Below, piece by piece: positions 1 through 7,600 of a stretch of 10,706 nt of DNA. Each line of letters opens with the position of its first letter. Positions within the stretch are counted from its first letter, which is position 1. The position numbers and the translations under genes are program-made. The stretch lies in NCBI GenBank assembly GCA_913030785.1, contig CAJWER010000088.1:1-10706 (forward strand). The letters run 5' to 3'. Under the pieces are notes generated by a model. The model did no database searches and had not been told where the DNA came from. It worked only from the letters and a program-made list of their open reading frames with translations. Origin of the DNA: an uncultured Chloroflexota bacterium (GTDB lineage Bacteria > Chloroflexota > Dehalococcoidia > Lucifugimonadales > CAJWER01).

Positions 1-2
1 GC

Positions 3-3000
3 GGCGGCGGGATGATGGGCGGTGGCGGTGGCGGTGGCGGTGGCGGTGGCGGTGGCGGTGGCAATAGTATGTGTTCATCCCCTGGAGGAATGACCTACAA
101 CGGTACTGAACTAGTTATCTCTGGCAACAACGAAGAAAGGTTCTGGTACGTCAACCTGTCTGGTCAAGTTCAGCGAGAATCGATGTCGCAGTACGCTCTG
201 GGCGGCGCCAACGCAGCGGAATTCATCCAATCTGACAAGACCTACTTGACTGCTTATAACCAAAATGTCCAGACCTGGACAAATCCCTTCGGGAATGACA
301 TATGGCCAGCTGATTCCTACAATTTGACTGGCTCGGTCTCCAACGTCCAGGGCATGGTAATCAATCAGACTACCAAGAATATCTACATTGGCTGGAACGA
401 CGGAAGCGACGGCTTTATAAGCCAGGCAGTACCTCCCTCCCCAATTACAAATACCCCGGTGGACCTTGCGTACAACGGTGACGATGGCGAGTTGTACATC
501 CTGGTCGATGGCAAGGGCGGAGACGTCGTGGTAGCTGTCAACCCAACGACTGGCGCTGTCTTGACAACCGGCGGGGTTGAAAGATTCTTCACGCTACAGA
601 GCGAGGACTCCAAGGCTATTGCGTACCACAAGGGTAAGATTTACGCGGTTTATGAAGACCGCGGAATGAATATGCAGGGCCCGCCACCACAGAAAGTCAC
701 GGTGCTTACTACCGCCTTTGTAGAGACCGCTGAATCTGGCTTCAATCTGGGTACAGATATGGGCAACGTGCTAGGTTTGGCCTCCAACGGCACGGACTTA
801 GTAGGTACCTCTGAGTATGGTGGCCCGAGAGCGGACACATTCAATGCGACATCCGGTAACCGGATGAAGGAAATTCACTTCTATGACCCGAATAATTTCG
901 GATGGCACCAAGAAGGCTTCGAGGACATAGCGTTTAGTACCAGTTCGCCCATGTACTACCCGGTGAAATATGGCGACGTCTATCGGGTCGATGAAGGTGG
1001 TCAGGTAATCGACTCATGGGCAATTCAAGACCCCGACGGGAACGCTGCTGGTAACTTGGTTGGAGTCGCTTTCGTGGGCAGTAGCCTGTACATGGCGGAT
1101 GCCAGCAATAACAAGATCTACAAAGCTCTAGTTCCTCTTCCGGAGATTGATTACACCACCGAGCCCAGGGCACTGGCTTCAGATGGAAGTTCGTTGTGGG
1201 TGGCTCTTGATGCGGAACCTGTTGACCTGATAGTCAAGATGGCTATCTCGACCTCTACGGCTACTGTTATAACCAGCTTTGACTCGCCGGGTACTGAGAC
1301 GGACGGGTTGGCTATCCACGATGGCAAACTGTGGGTACTCATAAATGACACACAGACTATAGAGGTGAATACGCCTTCGGGCCCCATGGCAATGCAGGTA
1401 ACTGTTTCGCAACTCTTATCACTCAATAAGGACTCTGGAGCAGAGCTGAGTGCAGGTTATCTGATGTTTGACGATCCCTATGGGGGGCCGGACGTCTTCA
1501 AGATGCTGGCCGCTGGTCTAGCCAGTGACGGTACGTTCTTGTACTCCGGTGCAGAAGGCAGCGGCGGAATGGGAGGTGGCTCGCAGAACGGTGAGATCTA
1601 TAAGATCGATCCAACTGACCTGCGCTTCAAGAACATGATGGGAGACGTGATCGGAGGTCCAGTACTAACACAGACCAACCAGTTCTCAGGCGCACTTTCA
1701 CAGATCAATGCGTTCACGGCATTCACGTTCGCATCGGATTCAGCTTTCCCGGACGATCGTAAACTGATAGCAGCTGGTGCTCCGGGACTTGGCGACCTAG
1801 CGGACAAAGTATCGAGGTTGGACGTAGCGTCCGGTGTCATGAAAGACCAGTACACGCTGGCGTCCAGAGACATCAAAGGCCTTGCTCTTGTTGGCACCAC
1901 GCTGTTCATGGCCGATGCGGTATCGGAATCAATTATTGGGACGTCCTTACCAGAGAACACCGGCGTTGAGATGACCATTGTGGGGTCATACGCAGCAAGC
2001 TTGTCAGCGAAAATTACGGATGGCGCTACATACAGCAACTCTACTTCCTACTCAATCGTAAGAAATACTAAAGTAGCTGTCCAACTAACCGCTCCAGCAA
2101 ACAACTTTGTGGCTACGACTACCAGCGCCACGATTGCGGGTAGGGTTTCTGACCCGTCTGTTGCGAATGTCAGTGTTGGTATCCAATTGCCGTTCACCGA
2201 GTTCCTGAACGACACTGTAAAAACAGATGGCACTTCCGCTGCCCTGTGGACAGCGGCAATGCAGAATGGTGGAGGCGAGGGCGTAAAGTGGTTTATCGCG
2301 TCAGGTGGAGGCTGTCCAGAATGTGACCCGTCGGCTTGGCGATTCGGTAAGCCGGGGGAGAAGAATTTCGACGTGCCCAACTCAAGAGTAACGGGCACCT
2401 TGACCAGCAACGAGGCATTCCCTGTCTCTATCGGCTCTCAACTGTCGTTCGATACCGCCTGGGACACTGAGTTTATGCCTGATTTGGATACGAAGCTTGT
2501 CCAGGTAGCGACAGTCACACAGGACCTCCAGGGGAATGATGTCGTCGGCACCTTCAAGACAATCGGCCAAATCGTGCAGTTCATGGATCCCATGGGTATG
2601 CCCCCTGGTCAGAATCCCCATCCCAGCCTTTTCCAGTGGGTAACGAGCACTCCACTACCGTTCGCTCCGGGCGTACACCATCCCGTCAGCATTCCATTGG
2701 ACGTGTTTGCGGGACAGCGCATCAAGGTGCGATTCAAGTTCGACAGCGGTGATGAGTGGGGTAACGAAGGCTTCGGCTGGTTCGTCGACAACATCACGCT
2801 GAGTGGTTCGGGAACAAAGACTATCTCGATTCCCACCACTCCTTTGGATACACCAGTTGTAGCCATGGTGAATGGTACGAGTACAACACTGTACGCATCG
2901 TTTAGCACCAGCTTCGCTCTTGCCGAAGGCGAAAATACGGTTGTGGCAACAGCCGTTCAGCCATATAGCCCTCAGCTCTCCGGGTACGCTACAACACAGG

Positions 3001-4412
3001 GCTTCGTTGATACGAAGGCTCCTGTGATAACGCTGAGTGGTTTACCTGCAAATACCAATGTAGTTTTCCAGACCCTGACCGGAACGCTGATCGAGCCTAC
3101 TATTGACCAGCCTGGCGCGGGTATGACGTTTACACAAAACCTTGTGTCACCCGATGGGTCCACCAGTTCCGTAGTGATCGGGAAGGTAACCCAAGAAGGT
3201 CCGTTCAGCTTAGGAATCAGTTTGCAGGAAGGCACGAACACCTTTGTTGCCGAGGCCACTGACGGTGGCGGTATCACGGCAACCAAACAGATCGTCGCCA
3301 TCGCAGACCTGACCCCACCAGTGGCGCGGGTTGGAGTCGTCACCGTGACCAGTGAGGGTGAAGCGATCGTAGGAGATCAGTACTTCGTGTTAGTCGCGGC
3401 GACCGACGTGCTCTCAGGGATTGCCACTAGCACCCTGATTAGCACGGGCGCAACGATGCTGCCTTTGGCTGAAACCCCGGCCACACTTAGGGCGATGCAT
3501 AACCTGGGTTCAGTGAATAACGTCACGACTACCCATGTGACTCTAGCCAGCGTTGCAGCAAACACACCTGTTGCGTTCCACGATATCCGCGTAACGGTGT
3601 CTGACAAGGCCGGTAATACAATAACCGTAACTGGCTCGCTCAACGTGGTCGCGGCGCGGTCCAACAGGAACTACTTCCTGTTCCCTGGTAACAACTTCAT
3701 GGGCTTGGCCCTCATACCCGACGACGGTGATGACGCCACGACCGACGACGCCTCCCTGGACCGGCTGATGCTCCAGGACGTGACGGACCAGGTCAACCCG
3801 GACTTCGTCACCCATCAGGCCACGTCGACCATAACCCTTGGTGACGTGGTCGAGTCTACCTTCGCCTTCAACAAGGCAGGCAACTTCATAGTCCATACCC
3901 CGGGCGAAGGCGCTGCGGACACGCTGACCGAACTCAAGCCGTTCCAGGGTGTGATACTTAAGACCAAGGAGATGACCGTCGAGCTTCCTGTGGTGGACAT
4001 ATTCAACAAGGTGGACGTGGAGGGCTTCTCGGCCCAGCAAGCGGTGCCTATCAGAATCAACATCCAGGGCGTGTTCTCCCCGACAGGGGCATCTATCCCG
4101 CCAAACAAAGAATTGCGAGTGGGCTTTAATCTCGTCGCGCCGCACATACTGGGCGATACGGACTTCGCCACGGTATTCAGGGGTGCTCTGATACCAAGAG
4201 AGTTGGCAATATCTGCGCTGACCTTCGAGCGACGTGTTGACGCGGTGGCCAGCGGCGGCATCGCAGTGGAGATATTCGAAGGATTTGTCTCCAACTCCCT
4301 GGGTGACGAACTGAAGCCGACTCTTTCGTACTGGACCTTCATAGTGGATGACCCGCAAAACGATCTCGTCAACGACCTGGGCGACCAGCTCGGCCCGACG
4401 ATCACGCCGTAG
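3..4412 (+). CDS. Giant secreted multidomain protein (propeller, jelly-roll, Ig-like), 5' truncated
   Basis: Probable extracellular structural or binding protein of unknown ligand. The frame is open to the window edge (Gly codons precede the first Met at 12) and no signal peptide is visible, so the true start lies upstream. Numbering from that Met: residues 3-17 are an unbroken Gly run. About 20-660 carry spaced beta-propeller-like strands of the type GLASDGTxLY and GVAFVGSSLYMAD. About 695-740 look Ig-like. About 745-930 resemble the MAM-like jelly roll of immune inhibitor A peptidases, ending in GFGWFVDNITL. About 938-1215 are further bacterial Ig-like (glucodextranase-B-like) domains. About 1216-1466 hold two related modules, one with PGNNFMGLALIPDD, the other with GFNLVAPHILGD and LKPTLSYWTF. 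No catalytic motif, transmembrane anchor or sortase signal is visible, and the gene ends in tandem TAG codons. Domain calls are by eye; the secreted location is inferred from domain type. Confidence 0.88.
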   Translation, partial: GGGMMGGGGGGGGGGGGGGGNSMCSSPGGMTYNGTELVISGNNEERFWYVNLSGQVQRESMSQYALGGANAAEFIQSDKTYLTAYNQNVQTWTNPFGNDIWPADSYNLTGSVSNVQGMVINQTTKNIYIGWNDGSDGFISQAVPPSPITNTPVDLAYNGDDGELYILVDGKGGDVVVAVNPTTGAVLTTGGVERFFTLQSEDSKAIAYHKGKIYAVYEDRGMNMQGPPPQKVTVLTTAFVETAESGFNLGTDMGNVLGLASNGTDLVGTSEYGGPRADTFNATSGNRMKEIHFYDPNNFGWHQEGFEDIAFSTSSPMYYPVKYGDVYRVDEGGQVIDSWAIQDPDGNAAGNLVGVAFVGSSLYMADASNNKIYKALVPLPEIDYTTEPRALASDGSSLWVALDAEPVDLIVKMAISTSTATVITSFDSPGTETDGLAIHDGKLWVLINDTQTIEVNTPSGPMAMQVTVSQLLSLNKDSGAELSAGYLMFDDPYGGPDVFKMLAAGLASDGTFLYSGAEGSGGMGGGSQNGEIYKIDPTDLRFKNMMGDVIGGPVLTQTNQFSGALSQINAFTAFTFASDSAFPDDRKLIAAGAPGLGDLADKVSRLDVASGVMKDQYTLASRDIKGLALVGTTLFMADAVSESIIGTSLPENTGVEMTIVGSYAASLSAKITDGATYSNSTSYSIVRNTKVAVQLTAPANNFVATTTSATIAGRVSDPSVANVSVGIQLPFTEFLNDTVKTDGTSAALWTAAMQNGGGEGVKWFIASGGGCPECDPSAWRFGKPGEKNFDVPNSRVTGTLTSNEAFPVSIGSQLSFDTAWDTEFMPDLDTKLVQVATVTQDLQGNDVVGTFKTIGQIVQFMDPMGMPPGQNPHPSLFQWVTSTPLPFAPGVHHPVSIPLDVFAGQRIKVRFKFDSGDEWGNEGFGWFVDNITLSGSGTKTISIPTTPLDTPVVAMVNGTSTTLYASFSTSFALAEGENTVVATAVQPYSPQLSGYATTQGFVDTKAPVITLSGLPANTNVVFQTLTGTLIEPTIDQPGAGMTFTQNLVSPDGSTSSVVIGKVTQEGPFSLGISLQEGTNTFVAEATDGGGITATKQIVAIADLTPPVARVGVVTVTSEGEAIVGDQYFVLVAATDVLSGIATSTLISTGATMLPLAETPATLRAMHNLGSVNNVTTTHVTLASVAANTPVAFHDIRVTVSDKAGNTITVTGSLNVVAARSNRNYFLFPGNNFMGLALIPDDGDDATTDDASLDRLMLQDVTDQVNPDFVTHQATSTITLGDVVESTFAFNKAGNFIVHTPGEGAADTLTELKPFQGVILKTKEMTVELPVVDIFNKVDVEGFSAQQAVPIRINIQGVFSPTGASIPPNKELRVGFNLVAPHILGDTDFATVFRGALIPRELAISALTFERRVDAVASGGIAVEIFEGFVSNSLGDELKPTLSYWTFIVDDPQNDLVNDLGDQLGPTITP
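18..62 (+). repeat. GGCGGT hexanucleotide microsatellite (polyglycine)
   Basis: Seven and a half perfect units alternating GGC and GGT encode 15 consecutive glycines. Further GGC/GGG codons lie just upstream at 3-11, beyond the two Met codons at 12-17. The six-base unit means slippage would lengthen or shorten the Gly linker by two residues without shifting the frame. Confidence 0.9.
3657..4409 (+). other. C-terminal tandem module with distinct codon usage
   Basis: This is residues 1216-1466 of the first gene. Two segments appear related. The first, about 1220-1320, starts with PGNNFMGLALIPDD and closes with LKPFQGVILKTKE. The second, about 1368-1447, starts with RVGFNLVAPHILGDTDF and closes with LKPTLSYWTFIVDD. 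Both follow the pattern 'G-x-N-hydrophobic strand ... L-KP-x-x-x-aromatic/hydrophobic strand', reminiscent of the PGWNLVS-to-GYWV modules common at the ends of bacterial surface proteins. Codons here end mostly in C or G, whereas upstream the gene uses many A/T-ending codons. Role unknown; a surface-retention or export role is a guess. Confidence 0.5.
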
Positions 4413-4482
4413 TAGGAGAACTGAGCGGCTTAGTCTAGGGAGTGTAGATCGCTCCAATGGAATCAGACGTGGAATGAACAAG

Positions 4483-4534
4483 TTAGGCGGCGGGCCTTGG
4501 CCCAGCAATGTAAGAAGAAGGGCCCGCCGCCTAA
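4483..4534. terminator. Perfect 14-bp inverted repeat, possible terminator
   Basis: The arm at 4483-4496 (TTAGGCGGCGGGCC) is exactly complementary to 4521-4534. The stem can extend inwards by a G-T wobble and an A-T pair, leaving a loop of about 20 bases. It lies 70 bases after the first gene's stop and 120 bases before the next start. No T-run follows on the plus strand (the next bases are GAATCCCTCTCT), so it is not a textbook intrinsic terminator. It may act as a terminator without a tail or as an mRNA-stabilising 3' hairpin. Confidence 0.5.
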
Positions 4535-4647
4535 GAATCCCTCTCTCGGGTCTCTGGGAATCGACGAAGAGCAAAGATTCAGGGGAGGGCTGTTTTTGTG
4601 TGTGCAGATCCCGAAAAACAATGTCCTCCATCTCTCCAGCCGACCTT

Positions 4648-4652
4648 AAGGT
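4648..4652 (+). promoter_or_regulatory. Shine-Dalgarno-like AAGGT that questions the start of the repeat protein
   Basis: AAGGT ends only two bases before the ATG at 4655, which is too close for efficient initiation. The next codon in frame, GTG at 4658, has a better spacing of about 5-6 bases. An in-frame TGA at 4652-4654 rules out any start further upstream. Either choice leaves the signal peptide essentially unchanged. Confidence 0.4.
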
Positions 4653-4654
4653 GA

Positions 4655-7600
4655 ATGGTGTTAGTTAGAGTATTAGTCGGCCTTATCTTCTTGTCGACAC
4701 TGACATTGCTGCTCCCCTTGTTGCCCCAAAGCAGTACATTGTCGGTCAGTGCAGCTCCAACCCCCCCGTACGTATTATTCGGACGGGTATGGGATGCTAG
4801 CGGTACAGTGCTCGGCGCCAACCTGGTGATCGAGGCCCGCATCAACAACATCCACTATGCGCAATCAGTCAACCCCGACACCCAGCTAGGGACCTCAAAC
4901 ACCCGAACCCACTCACCTGCTACTACTGCGCACTACAACTACGGCAATAGCAGCAATTTCCAGATATGTGCTGACGATCCCGCCACGTCCGCAACCGAGG
5001 GTGGCAGATCAAACGAAAAAGTTATTTTCTATGTCTCAGGAATACTGGCCACGGCTCAAAGGGTTGGTGTGGATAGCAGCGCCCGTGCGTCCATCCCCTA
5101 CGTCTCGGGTGGTACCCAGCGGGTCGACCTAGTCATCCCGTCGCTACAATCGGCTACGGCGGTTGCGGCCACGGCCTCAACCGCCGCGTGCACAACTGCT
5201 GCTGCTCCCGCAGCGCCAACAGCGACACCGACACCGACACCGGCACCGACACCGGATACCGGATTCGGAGGCTTCACTCCCCCTACTGCAACACCTACTC
5301 CTGCTCCGGCCGCTGCGGCTGCCGCGGCATTGGCCGCACCAACACCCGTGACAGCAGAGGGATTGCTAGAAGACACCGAGGCGGCTGCTTCTGGTCTAGC
5401 TGATCTGGCAACTACCGACATCACAGCGGCAGCAGCAGCGCTGGCCGAGGCTGCCACATCCGACGCTGCCGCCGCTGCCGATATCTTAACGTTCATCGTG
5501 CAGACCGACCCCGAGGCGGCGGGTAAGCTCCTCGCCGAGATAGCAGCGACGGACGCGGTCAAAGCAGGTCGGCTAATCTCCGATGCTGCCAATAAGAACG
5601 CCGCTGCAGCCGGCCAGATTATTCTTGAATCCTTGAAGATGAACCTAGAGACCACTGGTAAGGCAGTCGCACAAGCGGCGGCTGCCGACTCGGCCGCCGC
5701 CGGTAAAGCGATCGGTGAAGCGGCCTCGTCCGATTATGTCTCAACCGGTAAGGCCATAGCGGAAGCCGCCAAGAGTGACGCCTCCTCAGTTGGCCGTGCC
5801 TTGGCCCAAGCCGGTAAGGATTACCCAGAAGCTACCGGTAGGGCCATCGCCAGCGCGGCCAAGGAAGACGTAGAAGCGACCGGTCTCGCGCTGGCATCGG
5901 CCGCCCAAGAGGACGCGGAATCCACTGGCTTCGCTCTTGCATGGGCTGCTCAGGAAGACTCGAATTCCACTGGTAGAGCCATCGCCAAGGCGGCGTCTGA
6001 TGACCCTGTCGCCATTGGCAAGGCAGTCGCCAATGCTGCAAAGCAGGATCCAGAATCCACCGGCAAGGCAGTCGCCAGGGCCGCGCAAGATGACCCTGTC
6101 GCCACTGGCAACGCAGTCGCCAGCGCGGCCAAGGAAGACGTCGTGGCCACTGGTAGAGCCGTGGCATCCGCCGCCAAGGAGGATCCGGTCGCCACCGGTC
6201 GTGCCCTCGCCACCGCCGCCCAGCAGGACGCCGCATCCGTAGGCCGTGCCGTAGCCAACGCCGCGATGGCGGACCCACAGTCCACCGGTAAGGCAGTCGC
6301 CAACGCCGCGAAGACCGACCCAGACGCTACCGGTAAGGCAGTCGCCAGCGCGGCGCGGGAAGATGCTGCCGCAACAGGCCTCGCTGTTGCGAGCGCCGCT
6401 AAAGAGGACCCACAGTCAACAGGTCTTGCCATTTCCAGCGCAGCACAGGACGATCCACAGTCCACCGGTAAGGCAGTCGCCGAAGCTGCAGCAGCCGACC
6501 CCGTGGCAACAGGTAACGTTATGGCCGTCGCGGCCGCCAAGGATCCCACATCCGCCGGCCAGGCTCTCACAAGCTCAACCCTGCAAAATGCAGAATCGAC
6601 CGGCAGCGCCATGAATTCTTCCGCCAAGCAGAATGCGGGAGCCACCGTCGATGCTCTTGGACGCGGCCCGGCGCAGGACCCCACCGCCCTTGAGAAGCTG
6701 GGGAGGTTCCTACCCCATGAACTTTGGGTTCCGGAGGACGAGCCTCAGATAGGCGTCGACCCGTCTGGGGTTGCAGAGTGGGCAAGCGTAGGCTCTCCTG
6801 ATCCTGTCAGTCAGATCCTCGGCAAGTTCGCCGATGCCCCTCCGGGTGCCCATGTCGCCGTCGAAAATGTGTTGGATCCGGACGTGCCCGACCTGCGGCC
6901 CGGACGAGTCCTCTACGAAGAGCCTGGCTACGTCGGCTACGTGAAGCTCTCGCCTGAAGGGTTCACCGACGATGAGCTCGCCACGGCGCACGTTACACTG
7001 TCCATCACCAAGTCCTGGCTTCAGAGCAACCAGATTCACGAATGGTCCGTGCAGTTCAGCCGGTTCGACGAGAACCAGCTGGCCTGGCGGCCCTCACTGG
7101 TGAAGCGCGTCCGAGAGGACGCGGAGCGCATTTTCTACACACTCGCGATCCCCGGCTTCTCCACCTGGTCGATCACGGGTAGCACGGAGCCTCCAACGGT
7201 GGAGTTCACCGTGGACGATCTGGTGATCAGCCCGTCTACGGTCCAGGAGGGAGGCAGTATCACCATCAGTGCGGATGTAACGAACCTTACGTCCCAGACC
7301 CTGGAGTATTCGGCGTCTCTCTGGCTCAACAACCAGGTGAACAGCACACAGAAAATCGTCGTCCCGCCTAGCGTCCCGATAGCGTTCTCCTTTGAGGTGG
7401 CTGCCAATACCGGAAGTTATGACGTAAGGATAGGCCGGTTGTCAGGCAGCTTCACAGTCCAGGCCGCTCCTACGCCGCCGGCGGCGGCGCCCACGGACAC
7501 GCCCACCCCAGCAGTTCCTACGGCTACGTCGGTGCCTCCCACGCCCACGGACACGCCCACGCCTACTCCAACACCAGCGCCACCGCCACCTACGGCGACT

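Noticed and set aside
12..17. ATG 12 or 15 as the real start of the giant protein
   Set aside because: The frame is open to the window edge with Gly codons before it, there is no visible ribosome binding site, and no signal peptide follows, which a protein with these extracellular domains should have.
3543..4631. 362-residue minus-strand ORF antisense to the end of the giant protein
   Set aside because: Its protein is Arg/His/Val/Leu-rich low-information sequence with no recognisable domain, and it lies opposite a well-supported coding module. It is explained by GC-rich third positions of the plus-strand gene suppressing stops.
4348..4668. 106-residue plus-strand ORF bridging the gap between the two large genes
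   Set aside because: It is Arg/Ser-rich with no domain, overlaps the end of the giant gene and the start of the repeat gene in another frame, and runs through the inverted repeat.
5098..6684. Several Ala-, Arg- or Pro-rich ORFs in other frames across the 45-bp array
   Set aside because: A period divisible by three keeps every frame open, so long shadow ORFs are expected. Only the plus-strand frame links a signal peptide, recognisable domains and a transmembrane helix.
5384..6688. Regular 45-bp periodicity considered as a CRISPR or satellite array
   Set aside because: There are no distinct unique spacers, units are contiguous and diverged at silent positions, and the array is in frame within a single large gene.
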